Assembly (NCBI GenBank): GCA_963735455.1
Contig: CAVTKZ010000003.1
Location: forward strand, 186,001 to 250,000
Source of the DNA: Palsa-1033 sp963735455
Lineage (GTDB): Bacteria > Chloroflexota > Limnocylindria > Limnocylindrales > CSP1-4
Direction: 5' to 3'
Length of the DNA: 64,000 nucleotides
Numbering within the stretch: position 1 is the first letter of the stretch; each line of letters opens with the position of its first letter. Made by a program: the position numbers and the translations under genes. Below the pieces are notes generated by a model. That model did no database searches. It saw nothing but the letters and a program-made list of their open reading frames with translations, and had not been told where the DNA came from. Below are positions 16,796 to 25,193 of this stretch, piece by piece.

Positions 16796-17004
16796 GCGAT
16801 CTCCTCACGCGCGGTGCCGTGTCTGACGCTGGTGACGCTCGAATGCACGCCCGTCGACATCGTGATGAGCGTGATTGGCGAGGGCGGTGAGGTCTATTCG
16901 CCTCGGGTGCTACACCCGGGGTGCTAGACCGTCTCCTCGCCGCCCGTGTGCCTGCCGACGTCGGCGATCGGCGCGTTCGCGCACGGTGGACTCAGTGTCG
17001 AGCT

Positions 17005-17026
17005 ATGTAACATCTTAGTGATATCA
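17005..17026. promoter_or_regulatory. Paired palindromes upstream of the SPFH operon
   Basis: An AT-rich island in GC-rich DNA holds the odd palindrome ATGTAACAT (17005-17013) and the perfect 8-bp palindrome TGATATCA (17019-17026), 5 bases apart. They lie 23-44 bases before the SPFH start. Because the second gene encodes a ribbon-helix-helix protein, which typically binds short palindromic pairs, this is a candidate autoregulatory operator overlapping the promoter. The binding is inference. Confidence 0.5.
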
Positions 17027-17048
17027 TTTCAAGATTAGGAGGACGCGT

Positions 17049-17933
17049 ATGATTCAGGAACGACAAGGTCGGGCGGTGCCGGGCTACCCAGTCTTGTTCG
17101 GCGTGGTCGTTGGGGTCGTGGTGCTGATCGCGGCGATCGCGTATGACCTGGCAAATGGGGGGCCGCCGGCACCGATCGGAGCGGGCGCGTTCCGCGTCGG
17201 GATCGTGTTGTTCGCCTTGGCAGTGGTGCTCGGCTCCGCTGGTCTCACGGTGGTGAACCCGAACGAAGCCCGGGTACTCGTGCTGCTCGGACGCTACGCG
17301 GGGAGCCTCAAGGAGCAGGGCCTGTGGTGGATCAACCCTCTCACGCGGCGCTCACGCATCTCCCTGAAGGTCCGCAACTTCGAGAGCCAGCGGCTCAAGG
17401 TCAACGACCACGACGGCAACCCGATCGAGGTCGCCGCTGTCGTCGTCTGGCGAGTTGTCGACACCGTGGAGGCGCTGTTCGAGGTCGACGACTATGAGCA
17501 GTTCCTGCGTGTCCAGACAGAGGCCGCGATCCGCACGCTCGCGACCGCCTACCCCTATGACGGTCATGGCGAGGAACAGTCCCTCCGGGGCAACCCCCAC
17601 GAGGTCGGCGAGGAGCTGAAGCGCGAGGTCCAGAGCCGCCTGGATAAGGCCGGGATCGAGGTCCTCGACACCCGGATCAGCCACCTCGCCTACGCGCCCG
17701 AGATCGCCGGGGCGATGCTCCGGCGCCAGCAGGCTGGGGCGATCATCGACGCCCGGACGCGCATCGTCGGCGGGGCGGTGAGCATGGTCCAGATGGCGCT
17801 AGAGCAGCTGTCGAGCCAGAAGATCGTTGAGCTCGACGAGGAGCGCAAGGCGGCCATGGTCAGCAACCTGCTGGTCGTGCTGTGCAGCGAGCGTGAGAGC
17901 CAGCCCGTCGTCAACGCCGGGACGCTGTACTAG
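17049..17933 (+). CDS. SPFH/Band 7 membrane protein
   Basis: 294 residues from ATG 17049 with AGGAGGA at 17037-17043. Two N-terminal helices (about 13-31 and 48-66) precede the SPFH domain: LTVVNPNEARVLVLLGRY, GLWWINPLT, RISLKVRNFESQRLKVNDHDGNPIEVAAVVVWRVVDT, then LDKAGIEVLDTRISHLAYAPEIAGAML. Members oligomerise on membranes as stomatin/prohibitin-like scaffolds that organise partner transporters or proteases. First gene of a tight operon with a ribbon-helix-helix protein, an ABC ATPase and an ABC-2 permease, which suggests a scaffolded or regulated exporter. Confidence 0.9.
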   Translation: MIQERQGRAVPGYPVLFGVVVGVVVLIAAIAYDLANGGPPAPIGAGAFRVGIVLFALAVVLGSAGLTVVNPNEARVLVLLGRYAGSLKEQGLWWINPLTRRSRISLKVRNFESQRLKVNDHDGNPIEVAAVVVWRVVDTVEALFEVDDYEQFLRVQTEAAIRTLATAYPYDGHGEEQSLRGNPHEVGEELKREVQSRLDKAGIEVLDTRISHLAYAPEIAGAMLRRQQAGAIIDARTRIVGGAVSMVQMALEQLSSQKIVELDEERKAAMVSNLLVVLCSERESQPVVNAGTLY

Positions 17934-17935
17934 CG

Positions 17936-18226
17936 ATGGCCAGCGCGAGCGAGCGGAAGCCATTCGTCCTGCGGCTCGAGCCGGCAACGATGAACGCCCT
18001 GAAGGCGTGGGCAGCTGACGATCTGCGGAGCCTGAACGGCCAGATCGAGTACCTGCTCCGCAGCGCTCTGCGCGACGCCCATCGACTGCCGACCAGGACG
18101 CGCCAGGATCGAGCAGATACAGACGAGGACCCCGACCGGTCCTTCCCCCAGCGAACGCCAAGTGAGCCACCCTCGCGGTCGGCGGCAGCCCGCGAGCCTG
18201 CCACTTCAACAAAGGTGAGACGGTGA
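17936..18226 (+). CDS. Ribbon-helix-helix (Arc/HicB-like) protein
   Basis: 96 residues, starting two bases after the SPFH stop. The N-terminal 45 residues (KPFVLRLEPATMNALKAWAADDLRSLNGQIEYLLRSALRDA) form a beta strand followed by two helices, the ribbon-helix-helix DNA-binding fold. The C-terminal half is charged and low in complexity. No toxin partner is adjacent. The best reading is an autoregulator of this operon, with the AT-rich palindromes upstream of the SPFH gene as its candidate site. The stop overlaps the GTG start of the ABC ATPase. Confidence 0.8.
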   Translation: MASASERKPFVLRLEPATMNALKAWAADDLRSLNGQIEYLLRSALRDAHRLPTRTRQDRADTDEDPDRSFPQRTPSEPPSRSAAAREPATSTKVRR

Positions 18227-19137
18227 ATGGCGACCCTCGAGTCCTTGAGGTCGACGGCATCTCGAAGCGCTACGGCGACCTCGTCGCCCTCGAGGACCTC
18301 ACCTTCGACGTTCGCGCCGGCGAGGTGTTCGGCTTCGTGGGGCGCAATGGGGCGGGCAAGACCACGACCATGCGAATCGCGCTGGGCGTGCTCGCGCCCG
18401 ATGCCGGCGTGGTGCGCTGGCGGGGCGTGCCCCTCACGTTCGAGGCCCGACGCCGCATCGGCTACATGCCCGAGGAGCGTGGTCTCTACCCGAAGATGCA
18501 CGTGGCCGAGCAGCTCGCCTACCTCGGCGAGCTGCACGGCATGACGGGCGCGGAAGCCCGGGGGGCCGCCCTGCACTGGCTCGAGCGGTTCGGTCTCGCC
18601 GAGCGACGCGACGCGGACCTCCAGGCGCTGAGCCTGGGCAACCAGCAACGCGTCCAGCTGGCTGCGGCGCTCGTCTTCGGGCCGGACGTCCTCGTCCTCG
18701 ACGAGCCCTTTGCGGGCCTCGATCCGGTCGCCGTCGACGTGATGGCGGGTGTGCTCCGCGAACGGGCCGACGCGGGTGTCCCGGTCATCTTCTCGAGCCA
18801 CGAGCTCGAGCTCGTCGAGCGCCTGTGCGACCGCGTGGGGATCGTCGACCACGGTCGGATGGTCGCCTGCGGGACGGTTGACGAGCTCCGTGCCGGAGGC
18901 CAGGAGCGCCGCTGGATCGATGTCCCCGGGGCCCCCGACGGCTGGACAGCCGGCGTGCCGGGCGTCCGGCTCATGCAGACCGACGGCTCGAGGCGGTTGT
19001 TCGAGCTGGATCCGGGCGTCGACGACCAGGTGCTGCTCCAGGCGGCGCTGGCGACGGGACCGGTGCGTGAGTTCGAGCGCGTCGAGCCCACCCTCGGCGA
19101 GATCTTCCGGACAGCCCTGGAGGGGGCGGCGGCATGA
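18223..19137 (+). CDS. ABC transporter ATP-binding protein (NatA type)
   Basis: 304 residues from GTG 18223, overlapping the previous stop. Walker A GRNGAGKTTT, signature LSLGNQQRVQ, Walker B VLVLDEPF and H-loop FSSHE are all present. A C-terminal extension of about 85 residues (about 220-304) follows, as in DrrA/NatA-type exporters. It powers the permease encoded immediately downstream, with which it overlaps by ATGA. Confidence 0.92.
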   Translation: MNGDPRVLEVDGISKRYGDLVALEDLTFDVRAGEVFGFVGRNGAGKTTTMRIALGVLAPDAGVVRWRGVPLTFEARRRIGYMPEERGLYPKMHVAEQLAYLGELHGMTGAEARGAALHWLERFGLAERRDADLQALSLGNQQRVQLAAALVFGPDVLVLDEPFAGLDPVAVDVMAGVLRERADAGVPVIFSSHELELVERLCDRVGIVDHGRMVACGTVDELRAGGQERRWIDVPGAPDGWTAGVPGVRLMQTDGSRRLFELDPGVDDQVLLQAALATGPVREFERVEPTLGEIFRTALEGAAA

Positions 19138-20324
19138 ACGCGCGATCTCGTGGTCTTGGCACAACAAGGCACCTGCCGACCACCATCCTCGTCGCCCGCC
19201 GCGAGGTGCGGATGCGCCTGCGCTCACGGGTCTTCGTGGGCGGCACCATCGTGATGACCGTCCTCGTCGTGGTCGGGATCGTGGCCGCGTCGCTGCTCGC
19301 CGGCAAGACCAACCCGGTGCGGGTGGGCTTCAGCGGCGGATCGCAGGCGCTCGAGCGTTCGTTCACGGCAACTGCCGCGGCCCTGGATGCGAACGTGACC
19401 GTCAGCGACATTGCGGACGTCACCGCCGGGACGGCCCAGGTGACGGCGGGCACGCTCGACGTGCTCGTCACTGGGTCGGCGACCGCGCCGACGGCGGTGG
19501 CGAAGGAGGCGATGCCAGCGAACGTCGAGTCCGCCCTCTCCCTGGCCGCGGAGGCGGCACGCCTATCGGAAGCCGGCCTGTCGCCCGGGGCCATCACCTC
19601 GGCCATGGCCCTGGTCCCGGTCCAGCTTCTGCAGCCCCCCAGCCCCAAGAACACCGAGGACGTGTTCGCCAGCCTGGCCCTCGGCATCCTGCTCTGGATC
19701 GCGCTCGGCCAGTACGGCAGTATGGTGGCCCAGGGCGTGGTCGAGGAGAAGGCGACGCGGATCATGGAGATCCTGCTCGCCACGATCCAGCCGAGCCGCC
19801 TGCTCGCAGGCAAGGTCATCGGGATCGGCCTCGTCGGCCTCCTGCAGCTCACGATCGTCGGCGCGGCGGCACTCGTCGCGGTCCAGGTGACCAATGTCGC
19901 GGCGATCCCGGCCCTCGGCGCGGCTTCGATCCTGGGCGACATCGCCTGGTTCCTGCTCGGCTTCCTCTTCTACGCCACGGCCTACGCCGCGGTCGCGTCT
20001 CTCGTCTCGCGCCAGGAGGAGGTCCAGAGCGCCGTCGCGCCGATCTCGATCCTCCAGATCGCGGGGTACCTGATCATGTATGTCACGCTGGCGAATCCGA
20101 GTGGCCCTCTGGGCATCGTGTGCTCGATGCTGCCGCCGTTCGCCCCCATCGTCATGGCGGTGCGGATGGCCAGCAGCGACGTGCCACTCTGGCAGGTCGG
20201 CCTGGCGGTCGCGCTGCTCGTGGCATCCATCGTCGGCCTGACCTGGCTCGCCGGCCGCATCTACAGCAACGCCGCCCTCCACCTCGGCACACGGGTGCGC
20301 TTCATGGCTGCGTTCCGTGGATAA
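19134..20324 (+). CDS. ABC-2 type permease (NatB-like)
   Basis: 396 residues. One N-terminal helix (about 38-58), a large extracytoplasmic domain to about 175, then five to six helices. The marker GVVEEKATRIMEILLATIQPSRLLAGKVIGIGLVGLLQL before helix 3 is typical of NatB/ABC-2 exporters. It works with the ATPase it overlaps. Substrate unknown; sodium, drug or peptide export are all possible in this family. Confidence 0.9.
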   Translation: MNARSRGLGTTRHLPTTILVARREVRMRLRSRVFVGGTIVMTVLVVVGIVAASLLAGKTNPVRVGFSGGSQALERSFTATAAALDANVTVSDIADVTAGTAQVTAGTLDVLVTGSATAPTAVAKEAMPANVESALSLAAEAARLSEAGLSPGAITSAMALVPVQLLQPPSPKNTEDVFASLALGILLWIALGQYGSMVAQGVVEEKATRIMEILLATIQPSRLLAGKVIGIGLVGLLQLTIVGAAALVAVQVTNVAAIPALGAASILGDIAWFLLGFLFYATAYAAVASLVSRQEEVQSAVAPISILQIAGYLIMYVTLANPSGPLGIVCSMLPPFAPIVMAVRMASSDVPLWQVGLAVALLVASIVGLTWLAGRIYSNAALHLGTRVRFMAAFRG

Positions 20325-20388
20325 CGCTCGTGGGTAGGTACGGCAAGTTCCGGCCCTGTCGGGCCGCAGTGGTCGGAGGAGGAAGCCG

Positions 20389-20565
20389 ATGCCGCCTCGT
20401 GTAAAGGCCCATCCATTCTTGACGCTGATGGCGGTCATCTCCGCCGTCCTCATCCTGGTCGGCCGGATCAACAACGACATGTGGTGGGGCACCTGGGTCT
20501 TTGTCGCGGGAATCGCGGTCGTCGTGATTGCGGGCGCCCTCTTCATCCTCTCGACAAGGAAGTGA
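20389..20565 (+). CDS. 58-residue two-helix membrane protein
   Basis: A short frame starting at ATG 20389 behind a very strong GGAGGAGGAA ribosome site. It has two hydrophobic helices (about 11-24 and 35-54) linked by RINNDMWWGTW. It follows the ABC-2 permease by 64 bases in the same direction. No family recognised. Its position suggests an accessory subunit of the exporter operon, or an independent small membrane protein. Confidence 0.72.
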   Translation: MPPRVKAHPFLTLMAVISAVLILVGRINNDMWWGTWVFVAGIAVVVIAGALFILSTRK

Positions 20566-20663
20566 TCGAGACGACTTCGTTGCGGCGCCGCTCGCGCGGC
20601 GTCCTGCGACGGCACGCCTCGGCGCCCTGACCGGAACCGTCAACGAATGGGAGATGGACTGAA

Positions 20664-20807
20664 GTGCCGAACTTCGCCTTCTTGCTGGTGGTCGTCGCAG
20701 CGATCCTTATCGTCTACGGACGCATTGCCCGACGGAATCGGGTGGCGATCGCAGGATTTGCCGCGCTAGCGCTGGCGGCCGTGGCATACCTGCTGACGCG
20801 AGGGTGA
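20664..20807 (+). CDS. 47-residue two-helix membrane protein
   Basis: GTG 20664 with GGGAG nine bases upstream. Two short hydrophobic helices flank a basic turn (GRIARRNR), as in other tiny two-helix membrane proteins. It is the second in a series of small membrane proteins after the SPFH/ABC operon. No known family; reality rests on the ribosome site and amphipathic layout. Confidence 0.55.
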   Translation: MPNFAFLLVVVAAILIVYGRIARRNRVAIAGFAALALAAVAYLLTRG

Positions 20808-21282
20808 CGAGGTGGCGTCGACGGACGGGTTCATCGAACCCGAAGCTCTCGCGTCGCTTCCTGCCAGCGAGTGTAGGGAGCGGTCGCTGCCGCCGCACGG
20901 GGCGCATCGTCGGCGGCACTGCCACGTTTCAGCCGGACTCCGGACTCGGGACGACGAGCCATCCCTCGGCGCGCCCGCGGTACATACACACGGTCGGGCC
21001 TCGTAGACGGCATCCCAGGCGGCCTCACGGTCGCCCGTCATCATCCGCGCGGGAACGTGACCGAACCCGCGGCACCTGTTGCGGATCCGCGCGAGTCGAT
21101 CGCGGCCTGGAAACGATCCTTCCGAAACGATGGGACAGGCCCAGGAGCATGATCACGACGAGCCTGGTCCGCGGCTCCGAGGTCGACTACGCCAGGTACG
21201 GTAACGGCCCCGGGTCGCCCGCGGCTCCCTCTGGGCGCCGGCTGGTGGCCCACTACCCAGAAACCCTGAGGAGGCACGTTCA
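20808..21282. other. Stretch without a recognisable gene
   Basis: About 475 bases between two tiny membrane-protein genes. Open frames exist on both strands, including a possible GTG start at 20812, but their translations are Arg/Ser/Pro-rich without a domain, signal or good ribosome site. The last bases (from about 21270) contain the GAGGAGG ribosome site of the next gene. Confidence 0.5.
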
Positions 21283-21474
21283 ATGGATCGGACTCGGCTA
21301 GGACGGGTGGCGATGGCTCTCGGGGTGCTGGCCGCTCTCCTGTTCGGGCTTGGGGCGCTCGCCACCCTGTCGGCCGACCTCTCCATACTCGCGCTCGGCA
21401 GGTTCGCGCTGTTCGGCTTCATGTTCTGGGCGCTCGCCTGGACTGCCCTGGCGGCTGCTCGCAACTCGGAGTAA
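21283..21474 (+). CDS. 63-residue two-helix membrane protein
   Basis: ATG 21283 behind GAGGAGG. Two hydrophobic helices (about 8-28 and 36-57) joined by a short polar loop (SADLSILALGR), with a charged C-terminus. It is the third small membrane protein downstream of the ABC exporter operon. No family recognised. Confidence 0.7.
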   Translation: MDRTRLGRVAMALGVLAALLFGLGALATLSADLSILALGRFALFGFMFWALAWTALAAARNSE

Positions 21475-21616
21475 CGGTCGGTACCGAAGATGGCGTGCAC
21501 CGGCTCTTCTGGAGCGCCGGACCTCGTCCACCTGCGCCCACAGCTCGTCCGAGTCCGGTAGCGTCGCCCGCCATCGTGCCGGGCGGCGCGTCTCGCTCTT
21601 CCCGCGTGCCCGGTAG

Positions 21617-22132
21617 CTATGTCGTGGCCGGGTCGCTCCCGAGGGGATCGTTCCCGTCGCGAGCGGTGGCAGGCACGCCCCCGATCCGCGTCGAGTACGT
21701 GAACCCGAGAGCATCGACGAGCTCGCGGAGGAGGCCTATGAGCTCCTCCATCTTGTCGGCACCGATGCGCTCGGCCCAATCGGCCTGAACCTGCTCAACC
21801 ACCCGCCGTGCCGTCTGATTGACTAGCCACCCCCTGTCCGTGCGGCGCACGATCTGGGCCCGTCCATCACGCGGATCCTGGGTTCGCTCGAGGTAGCCGT
21901 GCTCCTCGAGATAGGCGACGAGGTAGCCCACCGCCTGCTTCGTGGTCCCGAGGCGTTCCGCGAGCTCGGTGATCCGGCAGCCCCCCTCCGGGAGCCAGGC
22001 GAAGAGGCTCGCGTGCGCAGGCCGGATCTCCGTCAAGCCCGCGCTCGCGAAGCCCGCCTGGACGCGACGGTCAAGTTCGGCCCTCGGGACCGCGAGCAAC
22101 GTGCCGATGAGCGTGTGCTGAAGGCGAGCCAT
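21617..22132 (-). CDS. MarR-family transcriptional regulator
   Basis: 171 residues if translation starts at ATG 22132, seven bases after a TATAAT box, which implies a leaderless transcript; in-frame ATG 22141 overlaps that box. The winged helix is clear: CRITELAERLGTTKQAVGYLVAYLEEHGYLERTQDPRDGRAQIVRRTDRG (about 56-105), with the DPRDGR wing. Helices on either side form the dimer interface. It is divergent from the tandem-barrel protein gene, and the shared intergenic region carries a palindrome, so it probably represses both. The inducing ligand is unknown. Confidence 0.88.
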   Translation of the reverse strand: MARLQHTLIGTLLAVPRAELDRRVQAGFASAGLTEIRPAHASLFAWLPEGGCRITELAERLGTTKQAVGYLVAYLEEHGYLERTQDPRDGRAQIVRRTDRGWLVNQTARRVVEQVQADWAERIGADKMEELIGLLRELVDALGFTYSTRIGGVPATARDGNDPLGSDPATT

Positions 22133-22139
22133 GTCACGC

Positions 22140-22184
22140 ATTATAGACAAGGTTCTTGACTAGAGTCGACAAGGCGCTTTACCA
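22140..22184. promoter_or_regulatory. Divergent promoters with MarR operator candidate
   Basis: On the minus strand TATAAT occupies 22145-22140, right before the marR start. On the plus strand TTGACT (22156-22161) and TTACCA (22179-22184) are 17 bases apart and would serve the downstream barrel protein. The imperfect palindrome TTGACTAGAGTCGACAA (22156-22172) covers the plus -35 box, and GACAAG (22146-22151) with CTTGAC (22155-22160) adds a second inverted pair. MarR binding here would block both promoters. Confidence 0.6.
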
Positions 22185-22226
22185 TCTGCGGCGCAGCCCC
22201 GAGCTGATACTGAAAGGAGTGTCCCA

Positions 22227-22874
22227 GTGATCGTACGAATCGCGCACTTCCGCTTTCCCGACGAGGACCATCGCGCTGTCGCGGAGCTGAACGGCTCGCT
22301 GCGAGTCTGGCCGGTATTGGCGAGCCAGCCCGGCGCCCATGCCATCTACTACGGCCGCACCGGCGATCTTGAGGCCTACTCAATCAGTGTCTGGGAGGAC
22401 TACGCAAAGGGCGAGGCCGCGGGGGCGTTCATGAACAGCCGACCGCTTCTGCCTGATCAGACACCTGAGATGCTTCCCACCCCCGACGTGGTGGACTTCT
22501 ACGATGTCGTCTCGTCGCTCGAGCGAGACCCGGTTCCCGCCGCGGGTCGGATCGGCCATCTGCGACGTGCGCCGGGAATGGCAGGCGAGGCCGCCGACGC
22601 CTGGGGCCGGACCCAGTTCGCGCGGATGCTTGAGGGAGTCGCCGGCCTGTGCCAGGCCTATCTCCTCCAACCCGGAGGGGGCAGCCCTGAGGTCGATGGC
22701 GAGCGCGTCTCGCTGACCTTCTGGGAGACGGCCGAGGCGATGGGGGCCGGCGGCCGAGCAATCGGTGCCTGGCAGGCAGCCGAGTCTTCGGCTGGCCGAG
22801 GCCCGGCCTACCTGGGCACCCGCGCAGTTGATCTCTCGGACCTCCTGATCGGACGGGTCGGCGACAGGGTCTGA
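22227..22874 (+). CDS. Protein with two ABM-like alpha/beta barrel domains
   Basis: 215 residues from GTG 22227 with GGAG eight bases upstream. Residues 1-95 (IVRIAHFRFPDEDHRAV, AIYYGRTGDLEAYSISVWEDYAKGEAAGAF) and 110-205 (VAGLCQAYLLQP, VSLTFWETAEAMGAGG) look like two copies of a dimeric alpha/beta barrel of the antibiotic-biosynthesis-monooxygenase type. A heme-degrading or quinone-modifying role would be a guess. It is divergently paired with a MarR regulator and probably controlled by it. Confidence 0.65.
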   Translation: MIVRIAHFRFPDEDHRAVAELNGSLRVWPVLASQPGAHAIYYGRTGDLEAYSISVWEDYAKGEAAGAFMNSRPLLPDQTPEMLPTPDVVDFYDVVSSLERDPVPAAGRIGHLRRAPGMAGEAADAWGRTQFARMLEGVAGLCQAYLLQPGGGSPEVDGERVSLTFWETAEAMGAGGRAIGAWQAAESSAGRGPAYLGTRAVDLSDLLIGRVGDRV

Positions 22875-23004
22875 CGCACTGAGGCCGGCCAACACGGGCG
22901 CGCCGGGCGCCGGTGCCGATGTTCTGACGGCGTGGTGCGGGTTCTCGTCGCGATCGTGGTACTCATCCTGACGGGCTACGCCCGGATCCTTCGGACATCG
23001 GCCG

Positions 23005-23346
23005 TCACATGGAAGGCGGCTTGATCAGCTCGTACGTGACTCGGTAGTAGCTCGCCCGGCGGCCGGGCGCGAGGATGACCGGCAGGTCGTACTCATCAGA
23101 TGCGGCGACCCGGTAGCCGCGATAAGCCATCGCAAGGACATCCTTCTGCATCCGGTCGAGCACCTCGGCCTGGGAGCGAAGCCCCACCCGCAGGCCCAGC
23201 GAGGTCTGCATTGCTGATAGGAGGGGGTTGATCCAGAGCACCAGGCTGTCGCGGCCGTAGGACTTGACGACCGTTCGGGCTGGCGTCCCCAAGCCGAAGA
23301 ACTGCACGAACGCAGGATACCGCTGACAGTGCAGGTTCACGTCCAT
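23005..23346 (-). CDS. Conserved hypothetical protein, 113 residues
   Basis: The C-terminal half (VLDRMQKDVLAMAYRGYRVAASDEYDLP, YYRVTYELIKPPS) resembles a small cytosolic domain seen at the end of several high-GC membrane proteins. The N-terminus has no signal or helix. No ribosome site is visible before ATG 23346, so the start is uncertain and the gene could be the remainder of a longer one. Function unknown. Confidence 0.5.
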   Translation of the reverse strand: MDVNLHCQRYPAFVQFFGLGTPARTVVKSYGRDSLVLWINPLLSAMQTSLGLRVGLRSQAEVLDRMQKDVLAMAYRGYRVAASDEYDLPVILAPGRRASYYRVTYELIKPPSM

Positions 23347-23737
23347 GCGAGCTAGCTGTGGGTCTGGCTGGTCAAGAACCCCGAGGATTGCCGCGATGCG
23401 GCCCGCACGTACACCGGGTCGGTCGGCGCGAAGCTACATGGCTTCTGGTAGGCCTCCGGCGAGTCTGCTCGCGGTCGAGGACAGCGGAGGGCGGTCGCCC
23501 GCTGCCGACAGCGGCGAGCACTCATCCCGACCCTCGATCGGGATCTCGTAGGGTGCTAACGCGCCCCCAACCTCTGTCGGGCGCCCATGGTCATAGGTCG
23601 CGGTCGACCACGACCTGCGGGTTCATGCTTCCTCCGCTCGCCGCGTTCATGCCCAACCTATCGGTCGCCCACTGGCGAGATTGAACCTTTGACCCCAGCG
23701 AGAGCATCGTTCTGCTGTCCTGTTGTGGCAAGCCAGG
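23347..23737. other. Intergenic stretch before the sigma factor gene
   Basis: About 390 bases with no frame that carries a domain, signal or ribosome site on either strand. It must hold the promoters of the divergent hypothetical and ECF sigma genes; no consensus box could be assigned. Confidence 0.5.
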
Positions 23738-24301
23738 ATGAGGCGTCCCTTGGAGCGAGAACTCGTGGAGCAGGCGAAGCGCGGCGATGAGGAGGCGTTC
23801 GACGCCCTCGCCCGTCTGGTGGGCGACCGCTGCATGGCAATCGCCTCGTGGATCCTTCGGGACGCCGACCTGGCCGAGGACGCCGTCCAGGCCACGCTCG
23901 TGCGTGCCTGGCGCGATCTTCGAACCCTGCGCGACGCCGATCGGTTCGAGCCGTGGCTGCATCGAATCCTGACCAATGAGTGCTACGCGGAGGCCCGGCG
24001 TCGCAGGCGTTGGTCAGCCAACATCCACCTCCTGCCGCCCGGGCAGGCCATCGCCGAGGACGGCGTCCTGACCGTTGATGACCGTGACCAACTCGACCGA
24101 GCATTCCGACGGCTGACGCTCGAGCAGCGTGCGGTCCTCGTCTTCCACCACTACGTCGGCCTGCCCCTGCCCGAGGTGGCCGCTCGAATGGGCGTTCCGC
24201 TGGGGACGGCCAAATCGCGCCTTCACCACGCGACCGCTGCGCTCCGCGCCAGCCTCGAGGCGGACGATCGGCCGAGCTTTGCCGAGGAACGACGGGCATG
24301 A
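23738..24301 (+). CDS. ECF-family RNA polymerase sigma factor
   Basis: 187 residues. Region 2 (LAEDAVQATLVRAWRDLRTLRDADRFEPWLHRI, about 50-82) and region 4 (LTLEQRAVLVFHHYVGLPLPEVAARMGVPLGTAKSRLHHATAALR, about 124-168) are complete; region 3 is absent as in all ECF sigmas. ATG 23738 is chosen over an in-frame TTG five codons earlier; only a weak CCAGG precedes it. The stop overlaps the next gene by ATGA, which encodes a membrane protein with the layout of an anti-sigma factor, so the pair probably forms a sigma/anti-sigma switch. Confidence 0.9.
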   Translation: MRRPLERELVEQAKRGDEEAFDALARLVGDRCMAIASWILRDADLAEDAVQATLVRAWRDLRTLRDADRFEPWLHRILTNECYAEARRRRRWSANIHLLPPGQAIAEDGVLTVDDRDQLDRAFRRLTLEQRAVLVFHHYVGLPLPEVAARMGVPLGTAKSRLHHATAALRASLEADDRPSFAEERRA

Positions 24302-25050
24302 GCGCGCATCGCGATCCGGACCGCCTCATCGCGACCTACTTCGCGCAGCCCGCCCCCGATCTCCCCGATCGCGCGTTCGATGCCGTCCGGAGCGACATCC
24401 ACCGGACCCGCCAGCGGCTCGTGCTCGGGCCGTGGCAAGAGCCCGATGCCCGCATGCTCGCTCGGGCCCTTCCGGTCGCGGCCACGATCCTTCTGGTCGT
24501 CAGCCTGGAGATCCTCAACGTCCTCGTCCTGGGACCGGGCGGTGGCCCGACGGCGTCGCCCGGACCGACGCCGAACGTCTTCCGATCGCCGCTCTACCAC
24601 TACTCGATCGTGGTCCCGACCGGCTGGACCGCAACCCCGGGGACCGTCCGCTGGGACGGCGAGAGCCAACCGAGCCTGGGACCGAATGTCGACCAGCTTG
24701 CTGGGCCGCACTTGATCGTGCTCGGGTATGCGGGGCCTTTCGCGGGCAATCTTGCGGCGTTCGTGCAGGACCGGATCGCGGCGAACGCTCGAGACCACTC
24801 GGATACCTGCGCATCGAACGCGCTGCAGCTCAACCAGCCGACGACGATCGGCGGTGAAGCGGGCGTCCTGCTGGGCTTGAACTGCGGTGCCCGGATCGAT
24901 CAGGCCATCACGGTCCACGACGGCGTCGGCTATGCGTTCACGATCCGCGACACCGCATTCAGTTCCACCCTCGACCCCCCGGATTTCGCCAGCGTCCAGT
25001 CGATGCTCAATTCGTTGATCTTCCCAGTCGCTCCAATTCAGTCACCGTAG
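24298..25050 (+). CDS. Probable anti-sigma factor with extracytoplasmic domain
   Basis: 250 residues, translationally coupled to the ECF sigma gene. The N-terminal 55 residues are soluble and charged (RLIATYFAQPAPDLPDRAFDAVRSDI), followed by one membrane helix (about 59-79) and a Gly/Pro linker. A secreted domain of about 155 residues with two Cys and PsbP-like phrases (YHYSIVVPTGWTA) completes it. The cytosolic part would hold the sigma factor and the outside domain would sense a signal. No classical zinc anti-sigma (HxxxCxxC) motif is present, so the assignment rests on context and topology. Confidence 0.7.
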   Translation: MSAHRDPDRLIATYFAQPAPDLPDRAFDAVRSDIHRTRQRLVLGPWQEPDARMLARALPVAATILLVVSLEILNVLVLGPGGGPTASPGPTPNVFRSPLYHYSIVVPTGWTATPGTVRWDGESQPSLGPNVDQLAGPHLIVLGYAGPFAGNLAAFVQDRIAANARDHSDTCASNALQLNQPTTIGGEAGVLLGLNCGARIDQAITVHDGVGYAFTIRDTAFSSTLDPPDFASVQSMLNSLIFPVAPIQSP

Positions 25051-25193
25051 GAAGTGGGATGGCACGCTGCCTCCCCAAGTCCTGCCCGGATCGCGGTCCT
25101 CCCGCGGCTGGGAACTTGCGGTACTGAGGTGAGCGAATTTCTAGCGGGGCGCGTCTGGCACCAGGCGGGCACCCGGGAAGGAGGGTGTTGGCG

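Noticed and set aside
20812..21006. Possible 64-residue protein from GTG 20812
   Set aside because: Arg/His/Ser-rich without structure, weak ribosome site, looks like non-coding GC-rich DNA.
22931..23023. Possible 30-residue hydrophobic peptide starting GTG 22931
   Set aside because: No ribosome site and no neighbour context; too short to support.
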